DNA of 64,000 bases from Bauldia litoralis (GCF_900104485.1 NZ_FMXQ01000003.1:310001-374000); one strand, 5' to 3'. Shown: positions 8,937 through 17,899, counted from the first letter of the stretch. Notes: generated by a model from the sequence alone, not told the origin. Translations and numbers: made by a program.

Positions 8937-9675
8937 ATCGCAGAGCGAATTGCGGGTCACCGACCTGGCGCTCGCTCCCGGCAAGGGCGCCATCAACGCG
9001 GCGATTCGGCCCGGCGAGATCGTCGGCCTTTCGGGGCTCGACGGCCACGGCCAGGAGCGCTTCCTCGAGACGCTCGCCGGGCTGGTCCCGCCGGCTGGCG
9101 GCCGGATCGCCATCGGTGGTGAGGCTGGTGGCGTCACGATCGAAGGCTTCAGCCAGGCGGTCCGCCAGGGCGTCGCCTATCTTCCCCGCGACCGGCGCGC
9201 CACCGGCATCTTCCCGCCGCTGTCGATCCTCGACAATTTCTCGATCGCGACGATCGGGCGCGACGTGCGCGGCGGCCTGATCAGCAACCGCTCCCGGCGC
9301 GAACGCTATGAGGTCTTTCACAAGCGGCTCGGCATCGTCGCGCCGAACGCCAATGCGCCGATCACCTCGCTGTCGGGTGGCAATCAGCAGAAGGTGCTGC
9401 TCGCCCGCTGGCTGGCGCATGACCCGCGCTTCCTTCTCCTCAACGACCCGACCCGGGGCGTCGATATCGCCACCCGCCAGACGCTCTATGGCGTTTTCCA
9501 CGAACTCGCCCGCGACGGCATGGCGCTGGTGGTGCTGTCGAGCGAGATCGAGGAGATCGTAGCGCTCTGCCACCGCGTGCTTGTCTTCCGGGAAGACGAA
9601 CTCTTCGAGACGCTCTCCGGCGACGACCTGACCAGCGACCGGGTGATCGCCGCCATGTTTGGCAGGAGCCAATGA
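8929..9675 (+). CDS. CUT2 ABC ATPase, C-terminal half as a separate gene
   Basis: The 248-residue protein matches the second domain of RbsA-type ATPases. As in that domain of fused proteins, the Walker A region is degenerate (GLDGHGQER) while the signature is perfect (LSGGNQQK) and Walker B reads LLLNDPTRGVD. It therefore complements the preceding half, which has a good Walker A and a poor signature; together they could build two composite ATP sites. The ATG lies inside the end of the preceding gene and the stop overlaps the permease ATG (ATGA), so translation is probably coupled. Confidence 0.9.
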   Translation: MAESQSELRVTDLALAPGKGAINAAIRPGEIVGLSGLDGHGQERFLETLAGLVPPAGGRIAIGGEAGGVTIEGFSQAVRQGVAYLPRDRRATGIFPPLSILDNFSIATIGRDVRGGLISNRSRRERYEVFHKRLGIVAPNANAPITSLSGGNQQKVLLARWLAHDPRFLLLNDPTRGVDIATRQTLYGVFHELARDGMALVVLSSEIEEIVALCHRVLVFREDELFETLSGDDLTSDRVIAAMFGRSQ

Positions 9676-10658
9676 CCGCCGTGCCCGACACCTCACCGAC
9701 ACCGCGCCAGGATGGCCTGGTCCGCGCCGTCTGGCGGCGCACCGGCTTCGCGCCGGCGCTTCTGATCGTCCTGCTCGCCCTGAATATCTGGCTGAACCCG
9801 GTCCGCTTCGCGCCGGCCAACTGGGGCATCCTGATCGGCCTCGCGGCGCCGCTGATTGGCGCGGCGCTCGCCTCGACCCCGGCCATCCTCGGCGGCCGTG
9901 GCGGCATCGACGTCTCGGTCGGCCCGATCATGGGCTTCGTCAACGCCATCGTGGTCAAGATCCTCATCACCGATCTCGGGCTGTCCTCGCCCTTTGTCGT
10001 GATCACCGCGGCGCTGGGCATCGGCATCGCGATCGGTGCGGTGAACGGCATTCTCGCCGCCTATGTCCGCATCCAGCCGATCGTCGCGACGCTGGGCACC
10101 TACCTGATCCTGGTCGGCGTGACGCTGACCATCCTGCCGTCGCCGATGGGCACCGTGCCGGATTGGCTGAAGACACTGAACGGGCCCCTGTCGATCCTCC
10201 CGATCGCGGCGATCTTCCTGATCTGGTGGGGCGTGCGGCGGCTGCCCTATTACGACCAGCTGATGGCGACGGGCTCGGACGACCGCGCCGCCTATACGGC
10301 CGGCGTGCCCGTCCCCTTCGTCCGCTTCCTCTCCTACGTCATCACCGGGCTCTTCGCCGGGATTGCCGGGCTGATGATGACGGCGCTGATCGGATCGGCC
10401 GACGCCAACATCGCGCCGTCCTACACGCTGATCGCCATCTCTGCGGTGGCGCTCGGCGGGGTCAGTCTCGCGGGCGGGCGCGGCGGGTTGATCGGCGCGG
10501 CGATCGGGGCGATCGACATCTTCCTGATCCAGAGCGTGCTGACGCTGTTCAACGTCTCGACCTTCGTGTTGCAGATCGCTTATGGCGCGGTGCTGGTCAT
10601 CGCCATCTCGCTGATGGCCTTCCAGGACAAGATCGAAGCGCGGGGGCGGCAACGATGA
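9672..10658 (+). CDS. CUT2-type ABC permease 1
   Basis: The 328-residue integral membrane protein belongs to the RbsC/BPD_transp_2 family. It carries the family loop GGRGGIDVSVGPIMGF near residue 75 and ALGGVSLAGGRGGLIGAAIGA near 260, with roughly eight to ten hydrophobic segments. It should form the channel with the next gene product, driven by the split ATPase. It overlaps the ATPase stop and the next permease start by ATGA junctions, marking tight translational coupling. Confidence 0.92.
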   Translation: MTAVPDTSPTPRQDGLVRAVWRRTGFAPALLIVLLALNIWLNPVRFAPANWGILIGLAAPLIGAALASTPAILGGRGGIDVSVGPIMGFVNAIVVKILITDLGLSSPFVVITAALGIGIAIGAVNGILAAYVRIQPIVATLGTYLILVGVTLTILPSPMGTVPDWLKTLNGPLSILPIAAIFLIWWGVRRLPYYDQLMATGSDDRAAYTAGVPVPFVRFLSYVITGLFAGIAGLMMTALIGSADANIAPSYTLIAISAVALGGVSLAGGRGGLIGAAIGAIDIFLIQSVLTLFNVSTFVLQIAYGAVLVIAISLMAFQDKIEARGRQR

Positions 10659-11617
10659 GCCTCAACTTCAACTCGACCGGGGCTCGTGTCGCCGGCGCCA
10701 TCGCCATAGCACTGCTCCTGCATCTTGCCGGCACCCTGCTGATCGAGGGCTATTCCTCGCCCTTCTCGATTCGCGCCATGCTGGTTCTCGCCTGCCTGCT
10801 GGCGGTGGCCTGTGTCGGCCAGACGCTGACCATCATCATCGGCGGCATCGACTTGTCGATTCCATTCGTCATCGGCTTCGCCAATGTCGTCGCGGCGCAG
10901 CTCTACGGCGACGGCATGAACTTCGTCGTCGTCTGCATGATCGTCGCCGTCCTGGCGCTTGGCATCGGGGCGGTGAACGGCCTGATTTCGGCCGGCCTCA
11001 ACATTCATCCGCTGATCGTGACGCTGGGCATCGGCACCATCGTCCAGGGCGCCGTCCTCGTCTGGACGCGGGGCTTTCCTTCCGGTTCGGCGCCGGAGGC
11101 GGTGACCAAGTTCGTCTCGATCGGCGGCTCGGTCGGGCCGATCCCGGTGCCATGGCTGATCCCGGCTTTCGTCGTCATGAGCGTGCTGATCATCGTGGCG
11201 CTCAACCGGACGCCCTATGGCCGGCAGCTTTTCGCGCTCGGCGCCAATCCGCGGGCGGCGAAGCTGGCGCTGATCAACCCGCTGCGGATGTGGATGATCA
11301 CCTTTGCGCTGAGCGCCCTGTTCGCCGCCATCGCCGGCGTGCTGCTTCTGGGCTTCACCGGCTCGGCCTATGGCGATGTCGGCCAGCCTTATCTCTTCCA
11401 GACCATCGCCGCGGTGGTGATCGGCGGCACGGCGCTGGTCGGCGGCCGCGGTTCCTACCTCGGCACGGTCGCCGGCGCGGTGGTGCTGACCGAGATCAAT
11501 ACGTTGCTGATCGGCCTCGGCCTGCAGCCGTCGCTGGTCCAGGCGGCGCTCGGTCTGGTGATCATCCTGCTGGTCTCGCTCTATGGCCGCGAACGCCATG
11601 TCAGCACGACGATCTGA
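10655..11617 (+). CDS. CUT2-type ABC permease 2
   Basis: The 320-residue membrane protein is a second RbsC-family permease (GGIDLSIPFVIGFANVV near residue 65, VVIGGTALVGGRGSYLGT near 265). The ATG at 10655 overlaps the previous stop codon; the same frame is open further upstream, but that part is antiparallel coding noise inside permease 1. Two different permeases imply a heterodimeric channel. The gene converges with the IclR gene, one base separating the two stop codons. Confidence 0.92.
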   Translation: MSLNFNSTGARVAGAIAIALLLHLAGTLLIEGYSSPFSIRAMLVLACLLAVACVGQTLTIIIGGIDLSIPFVIGFANVVAAQLYGDGMNFVVVCMIVAVLALGIGAVNGLISAGLNIHPLIVTLGIGTIVQGAVLVWTRGFPSGSAPEAVTKFVSIGGSVGPIPVPWLIPAFVVMSVLIIVALNRTPYGRQLFALGANPRAAKLALINPLRMWMITFALSALFAAIAGVLLLGFTGSAYGDVGQPYLFQTIAAVVIGGTALVGGRGSYLGTVAGAVVLTEINTLLIGLGLQPSLVQAALGLVIILLVSLYGRERHVSTTI

Positions 11618-11618
11618 G

Positions 11619-12410
11619 TCAGGCGTCTTGCGGTTCCTTGCCGACATCGGAGCCGGCCAGCCGGGACAGCCGCTCGGCCGTCTCCTGGATGAGCTTGACG
11701 GTGCGGGCGATGTCCGGGGCGGCGGGGTCGTTGACCAGGTGAATATAGGGCACGGTCAGCGCGGCGAGCGCCTTGCCGTCTGGGCCGAGCACCGGGGCGG
11801 AGAGATTGAAGACGCCAGCGGTCTGGGCGCTGGGCATCATCTCGTAGCCGCGGTCGCGAATCTGGTCGAGTTCGGCGAAGAAATCCGGGCCGACATCCTG
11901 CGCCGCGCCGTCCCCGCCGCTCTCCGCCAGCATCATCAGCCGCTCGTCCTGCGGGCGGAAGGCGAGGAGGACATGGCCGGAGCCGGTATCGATCAGGCTG
12001 ACATGGGAGCCGACCCGGATCGAAATGCCCCAGTAGCTCGGCGCCTCCTGCTGGGCGATGACCACCGCCGAGCCGCGGTCGAAGACGACGAGCTGGGTCG
12101 CCTGGTGCGTCGTCGCGGCAAGCTCGCGCATCAGCGGCGTCGCATAGGAGACGAGGCGGCGGACGGGGATATGGAGCTGCGCCAGTCCGAAGAGCTTCAG
12201 GGTCAGCGCATAGCGATCGCCGTCGATCCGCGCGACATAGCCGCGTCGGACCAGCGTATCGAGCATCCGGTAGAGCTCGTTATGGCTGCGGCCAAGGCGC
12301 TTGGCGATCTCGGCCTGGGTGAGGCCGCCATCGACGCCGGCCAGCAGCTCCAGCATGTCGAGCCCCTTGTCGAGGGCTGGTGCCCGGTAACGGTCCTTGC
12401 TGGTTTCCAC
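11619..12410 (-). CDS. IclR-family transcriptional regulator
   Basis: The 263-residue protein has an N-terminal winged helix-turn-helix (LTQAEIAKRLGRSHNELYRML, about residues 30-52) and the IclR effector-binding domain (about 80-250, TGSGHVLLAF, RDRGYEM, GVFNLSAPVLG). IclR proteins often sense small organic acids or aromatic acids in the cytoplasm. Its position, facing away from the second MaoC gene and tail-to-tail with the transporter operon, makes it the likely local regulator. A CATATGTGAA word upstream of it also occurs before the operon at 4045. Confidence 0.92.
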   Translation of the reverse strand: METSKDRYRAPALDKGLDMLELLAGVDGGLTQAEIAKRLGRSHNELYRMLDTLVRRGYVARIDGDRYALTLKLFGLAQLHIPVRRLVSYATPLMRELAATTHQATQLVVFDRGSAVVIAQQEAPSYWGISIRVGSHVSLIDTGSGHVLLAFRPQDERLMMLAESGGDGAAQDVGPDFFAELDQIRDRGYEMMPSAQTAGVFNLSAPVLGPDGKALAALTVPYIHLVNDPAAPDIARTVKLIQETAERLSRLAGSDVGKEPQDA

Positions 12411-12436
12411 GCTGCCTCTCCAAATGAATGCGATAA

Positions 12437-12516
12437 TTCACATATGCAGATTTCAGGTTGGCTCCAACCAGAATCGCACCAGACAGTCGGTAATCAATTT
12501 TCTCATATGAAAACTG
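12437..12516. promoter_or_regulatory. IclR/MaoC divergent control region with CATATG motifs
   Basis: The 146-base divergent gap holds TTCACATATG (12437-12446), the reverse complement of the word at 3994-4003, and TTTTCTCATATGAAAAC (12498-12514), a near-palindrome around a second CATATG. Both are AT-rich islands in GC-rich DNA. They are candidate binding sites for the IclR protein controlling itself and the second MaoC gene. Confidence 0.5.
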
Positions 12517-12556
12517 TCCGCTACCAACGAGCAGCCGGTCGACACGGAGGATCGCC

Positions 12557-13006
12557 ATGACGGAAATCTACTTCGAGGATTACGCCATCGGCGACGCCCG
12601 GACGACCTCCGGCCGGACGATTACCGAGACCGACTTCGTCGTCCATGCCGGCCACACCGGCGATTTCTTTCCGCACCACATGGATGTCGAGTTCGCCAAG
12701 ACCACCCCGTTCGGCCAGCGGATCGCCCACGGCACCATGGTCTTCGCCATCGGCGTCGGGCTGACGGCGACCCTGATCAACCCGGTCGCCTTTTCCTATG
12801 GATACGACCGGCTGCGGTTCATCCGTCCGGTGTTCATCGGCGACACCATCCGCACCGTTGTCACCATCGTCGCCAGGGAAGACGATCCGAAACGGCCCGA
12901 AGTCGGGCGGGTGATCGAGCGCTGCGAGGTGAAGAACCAGCGCGACGAGGTCGTCCTGGCGGCCGATCACATCCTCATCGTCGAGCGCCGGGAAAAGCCC
13001 GCCTGA
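12557..13006 (+). CDS. MaoC-family (R)-specific enoyl-CoA hydratase-like protein
   Basis: This 149-residue single-hotdog protein keeps the full hydratase motif: Asp36 and His41 in GDFFPHH, plus the IAHG element at residues 57-60. It should add water to, or remove it from, a CoA thioester in the cytoplasm. It is a close paralog of the catalytically altered protein at 4045-4596, with which it could form a mixed dimer. A GGAGGATCGCC stretch precedes the ATG. It is divergent from the IclR gene, which probably controls it. Confidence 0.9.
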   Translation: MTEIYFEDYAIGDARTTSGRTITETDFVVHAGHTGDFFPHHMDVEFAKTTPFGQRIAHGTMVFAIGVGLTATLINPVAFSYGYDRLRFIRPVFIGDTIRTVVTIVAREDDPKRPEVGRVIERCEVKNQRDEVVLAADHILIVERREKPA

Positions 13007-13055
13007 CCGTGTTAGTCTCGCTCGTGGCGGGACGGCCGACTCGGGGGAGGGCAAA

Positions 13056-13520
13056 ATGGACGGAATGCTTGCCGGCAAGATCGTAATCACCGCCGGATTT
13101 GGGCTGTGGTCACTGATCAATGTCTACAATCACCTGGCCGACTTCAGGGGCTCGTTGCAAGCCGTCGCCGACTTCATGCGGATGACGTCACTCGATGCCC
13201 CGCCGCCGATTCCCTCGCCGCTGAAGAAGCGGGCGATCGAAAGCCCGCTGCTGCATCGCCTCGCCTTCATCGCCATCACCATTGTCCATGGCGCCCTCGG
13301 CGCCCTGTTCGTCGTCGCCACTGTTTTCCTGGTCAGCGGGCAGGTCGCGGCCGGGCTCGCCTGGGCGACCTGGGCTTTCGCGCTCGCCTCCGCGCTCTGG
13401 CTCCTCTTTTTGCTCGGCGACAGCTGGTTCGCTGGCTGGATCCGTCTCGACGCCTTGCAGCGGACCCATATCGCGTTGCTGGCGACGGCAATGCTCGGCC
13501 TGATCCTGATGGGCGGGTAA
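13056..13520 (+). CDS. Small integral membrane protein, DUF2165-like
   Basis: The 154-residue protein has four hydrophobic segments (near residues 7-25, 68-90, 93-115 and 132-152). Its size, VYNHLADF near the first helix and WFAGWI before the last helix resemble the predicted inner-membrane family DUF2165; I assign this by general resemblance only. The ATG is preceded by GGGGGAGGG at good spacing. Function is unknown, and neighbours give no firm hint. Confidence 0.65.
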   Translation: MDGMLAGKIVITAGFGLWSLINVYNHLADFRGSLQAVADFMRMTSLDAPPPIPSPLKKRAIESPLLHRLAFIAITIVHGALGALFVVATVFLVSGQVAAGLAWATWAFALASALWLLFLLGDSWFAGWIRLDALQRTHIALLATAMLGLILMGG

Positions 13521-13644
13521 GGCCTGCCCAATGGCCTGTCGCCGCCGCCTGAAATAGGGCATAAAGGCTGTCGTAATTTTGAAGCGCGGGGAGGGGCCGG
13601 CGTCTTGCCGGAAGCCGCGGAGACGGTGAGGAAGGACCAACGCG

Positions 13645-16044
13645 ATGAATACGGACGATCTGACGCTGCTCCAGGCGCTGGAACGCAAGGTGCGCTGGCT
13701 GTCGACCTGGACCGTGCACAACGCCAATCATCTGCGGGAGAATACCGACGGCCTGAAGGTCGGCGGTCACCAGGCTTCCTCGGCGTCGCTGTCGACGATC
13801 ATGACGGCGCTCTATTTCTCCGTGCTCAGGCCGGAGGACCGCGTCGCGGTCAAGCCGCATGCCAGCCCCAACTTTCATGCGATCCAGTATCTGCTCGGCC
13901 ACCAGACGCGGGAGAAGCTCGAGAACTTCCGTGGCTATGGCGGCGCGCAGAGCTATCCGTCGCGGACCAAGGATATCGACGATGTCGACTTCTCGACCGG
14001 CTCGGTCGGGCTCGGCGTCGCGCAAACCCTCTTCGCCAGTCTCGTGCAGGACTATGTCCGCGCGCATGGCTGGGGCAAGGACCGGCCGGAAGGGCGGATG
14101 GTGGCGCTGGTCGGCGATGCCGAACTCGACGAGGGCAACGTCTTCGAGGCGCTGCTCGAGGGATGGAAGCATGGCCTGCGCAACACCTGGTGGGTGGTCG
14201 ACTACAATCGCCAGGGTCTCGACGCGGTGCTGCGCGAAGGGCTCTACGAGCGCTTTGCCGACATCTTCCGGACGATGGGCTGGGATGTCGTCGTGGTCAA
14301 ATACGGCTCGCTCCAGCAGGCTGCCTTCGCCGAGCCAGGCGGCGACAAGCTCCGCACCTGGATCGACACGTGCCCGAACCAGGAATACTCCGCCCTCGTC
14401 TTCCAGGGTGGCGCGGCGTGGCGCAAGCGGCTGCTCGACGACCTCGGCGACCAGGGCGACGTCACCCGGCTGATCGAGGCGCGCTCGGACGACGATCTCG
14501 CGGCGCTGATGAACAACCTCGGCGGTCACGACCTGCCGGCGCTGCTCGAAGCCTTCAACGCGATCGACCACGACCGGCCGGTCTGCTTCCTCTGCTACAC
14601 GGTCAAGGGATTCGGCCTGCCGATGGCCGGTCACAAGGACAATCACGCCGGACTGATGACGACCGCGCAGGTCGACACGATGCGGGAATCGCTTGGCATT
14701 CGTCCCGGCCATGAATGGGAGAAGTTCGAGGGGCTGGCGCAAAGCGCGGGAGAAATCGAGACGTTTCTAGCCGCGGTGCCCTTTGCCGCCAAGGGAACGC
14801 GGCGGCTCGAAGCGGAGCGGGTGTCGCTGCCCGAAACCCTAGCGACGCCCGGCAAGGAGAGCCTTTCCACCCAGGCCGGCTTCGGTCTCATCCTCAACGA
14901 GATCGGACGCACCGACAGCGACCTTGCCCGCCGCATCGTCACCGCCTCGCCCGACGTCACCGTCTCGACCAACCTTGGACCGTGGCTCAATCGGCGTGGG
15001 CTCTTTGCCAAATCGGTGATGGCCGACGTCTTCAAGCGTGAGCGGATTCCCTCGACCTTCGCCTGGGAAGCGTCGCCCGAGGGCCAGCATATCGAGCTCG
15101 GCATTGCAGAGATGAACCTCTTTCTGCTGCTTTCGGCGCTTGGCCTGTCGCATTCGCTGTTCGGCGAGCGGCTGTTGCCGATCGGCACGCTCTACGATCC
15201 CTTCATTTCGCGCGGCCTCGATGCGCTGAACTATGCCTGCTACCAGGATGCCCGCTTCATGGTCGTGGCGACGCCGTCGGGCGTGACGCTGGCGCCGGAG
15301 GGCGGCGCGCACCAGTCGATCGGCACGCCGCTGATCGGCCTTGCCCAGGACGGGCTCGCCGCTTTCGAGCCGGCCTTCGTCGACGAACTGGCGGTGATCG
15401 TCGACTGGGCCTTCGACTACCTGCAGCGCGACGGCGACGCCGTCCATGACGAGCGCACGTGGCTGCGCGACGAGACCGGCGGCTCGGTCTACCTGCGGCT
15501 GTCGACGCGGCCGGTCGACCAGCCCGGCCGTGTCGTCGATGACGAATTGCGCCAGGGCATCGTCGACGGCGCCTACTGGATGCGGAAGCCCGGCCCCAAC
15601 TGCGAGGTGGTGGTCGCCTATCAGGGCGCGATCGCGCCGGAGGCGATCGAGGCGATCGGCCTGATGGCCGAGGACCGCCGCGACGTCGGCCTGCTGGCGG
15701 TGACTTCGGCCGACCGGCTCAACGCAGGCTGGACGGCGGCGAACCGGGCCCGCGAGCGCGGCCTCGTCCATGCGCGCTGCCATGCCGAACGGCTGCTGGC
15801 CGAGGTGCCGCAACACTGCGGGATCGTCACGGTGATCGACGCCCATCCGGCGACGCTTGGCTGGCTCGGCTCGGTGCTCGGCCATCGCGTCCGGCCACTC
15901 GGGATCGAGCATTTCGGCCAGACCGGCACGCTGCAGGACCTCTATCGGCACTACGGCATCGACGCCAACGCCATCGTCGCGGCAGCGGAGTCGGTGGCCC
16001 CCGGCCGGCCGATCCGGCACATCGCGGCGCTGCCGGCGATGTAG
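13645..16044 (+). CDS. AceE-like thiamine-diphosphate 2-oxoacid dehydrogenase E1 / transketolase-like protein
   Basis: The 799-residue protein resembles the homodimeric pyruvate dehydrogenase E1 (AceE) more than true transketolase. The thiamine-diphosphate motif is GDAELDEGN near residue 157 with a following N in DYNRQ; HASPNFHAIQYLLG near 72 and the proton-relay Glu in ELGIAEMNL near 485 fit the family. It is about 90 residues shorter than E. coli AceE. No E2 (lipoyl acyltransferase) or E3 gene is nearby, so it may be an orphan acting with a distant complex or carry out a different ThDP reaction. AGGAAGG lies about 9 bases before the ATG. Confidence 0.82.
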   Translation: MNTDDLTLLQALERKVRWLSTWTVHNANHLRENTDGLKVGGHQASSASLSTIMTALYFSVLRPEDRVAVKPHASPNFHAIQYLLGHQTREKLENFRGYGGAQSYPSRTKDIDDVDFSTGSVGLGVAQTLFASLVQDYVRAHGWGKDRPEGRMVALVGDAELDEGNVFEALLEGWKHGLRNTWWVVDYNRQGLDAVLREGLYERFADIFRTMGWDVVVVKYGSLQQAAFAEPGGDKLRTWIDTCPNQEYSALVFQGGAAWRKRLLDDLGDQGDVTRLIEARSDDDLAALMNNLGGHDLPALLEAFNAIDHDRPVCFLCYTVKGFGLPMAGHKDNHAGLMTTAQVDTMRESLGIRPGHEWEKFEGLAQSAGEIETFLAAVPFAAKGTRRLEAERVSLPETLATPGKESLSTQAGFGLILNEIGRTDSDLARRIVTASPDVTVSTNLGPWLNRRGLFAKSVMADVFKRERIPSTFAWEASPEGQHIELGIAEMNLFLLLSALGLSHSLFGERLLPIGTLYDPFISRGLDALNYACYQDARFMVVATPSGVTLAPEGGAHQSIGTPLIGLAQDGLAAFEPAFVDELAVIVDWAFDYLQRDGDAVHDERTWLRDETGGSVYLRLSTRPVDQPGRVVDDELRQGIVDGAYWMRKPGPNCEVVVAYQGAIAPEAIEAIGLMAEDRRDVGLLAVTSADRLNAGWTAANRARERGLVHARCHAERLLAEVPQHCGIVTVIDAHPATLGWLGSVLGHRVRPLGIEHFGQTGTLQDLYRHYGIDANAIVAAAESVAPGRPIRHIAALPAM

Positions 16045-16109
16045 AGTATCGAGGGCGGTGGGTGCGGCCTACGGGCTGCCCCGTTGCCACCAGAGCGGCT
16101 CCCCGGACC

Positions 16110-17111
16110 ATGAGGCACACTTTCTTCTGCATCGACGGCCACACCTGCGGCAATCCCGTGCGGGTGGTGGCCGCCGGTGCGCCGCCGCTCACTGGCGCGA
16201 CGATGAACGCCTGGCGCGAGCATTTCGTCGCCAAATATGACTGGATTCGCACCGGCCTGATGTTCGAGCCGCGCGGCCATGACGTGATGTCGGGGTCGAT
16301 TCTCTATCCGCCGCTTCGCGACGACGTCGACGCCTCGTTGCTCTTCATTGAGACATCGGGCTGCCTGCCGATGTGCGGCCACGGCCTGATCGGCACGACG
16401 ACCATGGTGATCGAGGAGGGGCTTGTCCGCCCGGCGGTCGAGGGTCTGGTTCGTTTCGAGGTTCCAGCCGGTATTGTCGAGGCGAGCTACGCACGTGACG
16501 ACCACGGCCATGTCGTCGAGGTGCGGATCCGCAACGTGCCGAGTTTTCTGTGTGCGACCGGGCTGACGGTCGAGGTGCCGGACCGAGGGCGGCTCACCTT
16601 CGATGTCGCCTACGGCGGCAACTTCTATGCGATCTTCGAGCCGCAGCCGGGGTACCCGGATCTCTCGGCGTTTGGTGCCGGCGACATCCAGCGGCTGTCG
16701 CCGATCGTGCGCGAGCGCATCAACGCGGCGCACGACTTCCGGCATCCCGACTATCCGACGATTCACGGGCTGCGCCATGTCATGTGGACCGGCGCGGCGG
16801 TAGACGCCCGGGCCGATGGCCGCAACGCCGTCTTCTACGGCGACAAGGCAATCGATCGCTCGCCCTGCGGCACCGGCACATCGGCGCGAATGGCGCAACT
16901 CGCGGCGCGGGGTACGCTCAAGGTCGGCGACACCTTCGTCCACGAGAGCATCATCGGCAGCCTTTTCTTCGGCCGGGTCGAGGCGGCGGCCAGCGTCGGC
17001 GGGCGCGAGGCAATCGTTCCGTCCGTCGCCGGGCAGGCCTGGATCACCGGCCACAACACCATCTTCCTCGACGACCGCGATCCCTTCGTGAAGGGCTTCT
17101 CGGTCCTCTGA
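16110..17111 (+). CDS. Proline racemase-family enzyme, probable 4-hydroxyproline 2-epimerase
   Basis: The 333-residue protein starts MRHTFFCIDGHTCGNPVR, typical of hydroxyproline epimerases. Both catalytic cysteines are present: Cys89 in MCGHG and Cys253 in SPCGTGT, so it should epimerise or racemise and not dehydrate (the 3-hydroxyproline dehydratases have Thr at the second site). The in-frame GTG at 16062 would add 16 unrelated residues; the ATG at 16110 fits the family start, though no strong ribosome site is visible. No other hydroxyproline catabolic genes (dehydrogenase, deaminase) are close. It converges with phnF, 4 bases apart. Confidence 0.87.
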   Translation: MRHTFFCIDGHTCGNPVRVVAAGAPPLTGATMNAWREHFVAKYDWIRTGLMFEPRGHDVMSGSILYPPLRDDVDASLLFIETSGCLPMCGHGLIGTTTMVIEEGLVRPAVEGLVRFEVPAGIVEASYARDDHGHVVEVRIRNVPSFLCATGLTVEVPDRGRLTFDVAYGGNFYAIFEPQPGYPDLSAFGAGDIQRLSPIVRERINAAHDFRHPDYPTIHGLRHVMWTGAAVDARADGRNAVFYGDKAIDRSPCGTGTSARMAQLAARGTLKVGDTFVHESIIGSLFFGRVEAAASVGGREAIVPSVAGQAWITGHNTIFLDDRDPFVKGFSVL

Positions 17112-17115
17112 TCGG

Positions 17116-17871
17116 TCACGCCTCGGCGTTGACGACGATCTCGATCCGATCGGCGGCAAAGCGCGTGCTCGAGACATGGAGCGGCGTCCCGTCAGCATCG
17201 TCGTTCAGCGCTTCCGCGATGAGGACCGTGGCGCCGGCGGTGAGGTCGAGCCGTTCGCATTCGGCAGGCTCGGCGATCCGGGCGCGAATTCGCGTCCACC
17301 GGCGCAGGTAATCGTCGACGCCCAGCCGGGACAGCGCGGCGGTGATCGAGCCGGTCTCCGTGTAGGTCTCGACGATGCGCGGAAAACGCTCGGCCACGAA
17401 CCAGCTGCGGGCCAGCGAGACGGGAACGTTGTCGGCGACGCCGAGGGTTTCCAGGCACAGGAGCGGGGTGTCCGGCACGACGCCCAGCGCCTCCGCCTGC
17501 CAGCCGCCGGCCGGTTCGAGACCGCTGGCGATCAGGCGTCCGCCGGGCGCCTTTGCCTGGCGGCCGACGATCTCTGAAAACCGCGTCCGCCGGCCGATCG
17601 GGTAGGCGAGGCGCTCGCCCAGCGCGAAGGTGCCGCGGCCCTGATCGGAGCGGACAAGGCCCTCCGCCACGAGTTCCGCGACCGCGCGGCGGACCGTATG
17701 GCGGTTGACGCCGAAGCGATGGGCGAAGGTGGCCTCGGTCGGGAGGGCGGTTCCCGCCGGCCAGGCTCCGGCGCGGAGTTCGGATCGCAGGAAATCGGCG
17801 ATCTGCCGCCATAACGCGATGCCGGCGGCGCGGTGGAAGGTCGGATCGGGAGAAAGTGCTGGGTCCGTCAT
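17116..17871 (-). CDS. phnF: GntR/HutC-family regulator of phosphonate genes
   Basis: The 251-residue protein has a GntR winged helix-turn-helix (GTALPTEATFAHRFGVNRHT, about residues 40-60) and a UTRA effector domain. Placement opposite phnG and a perfect inverted repeat in the gap identify it as PhnF. PhnF proteins repress phn genes or transport genes and respond to phosphate or a phosphonate intermediate; here it likely represses phnG onward and itself. The effector is unknown. Confidence 0.92.
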   Translation of the reverse strand: MTDPALSPDPTFHRAAGIALWRQIADFLRSELRAGAWPAGTALPTEATFAHRFGVNRHTVRRAVAELVAEGLVRSDQGRGTFALGERLAYPIGRRTRFSEIVGRQAKAPGGRLIASGLEPAGGWQAEALGVVPDTPLLCLETLGVADNVPVSLARSWFVAERFPRIVETYTETGSITAALSRLGVDDYLRRWTRIRARIAEPAECERLDLTAGATVLIAEALNDDADGTPLHVSSTRFAADRIEIVVNAEA

Positions 17872-17899
17872 CCTAGTGTCAACAACCGGCTGCTAGATT

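Noticed and set aside
8900-8945. Frameshifted pseudogene of an RbsA-type ATPase
   Set aside because: Both halves have complete motifs, the second has its own ATG, and the 8-base overlap suits coupled translation. A sequencing error cannot be fully excluded, so it is also listed as a finding.
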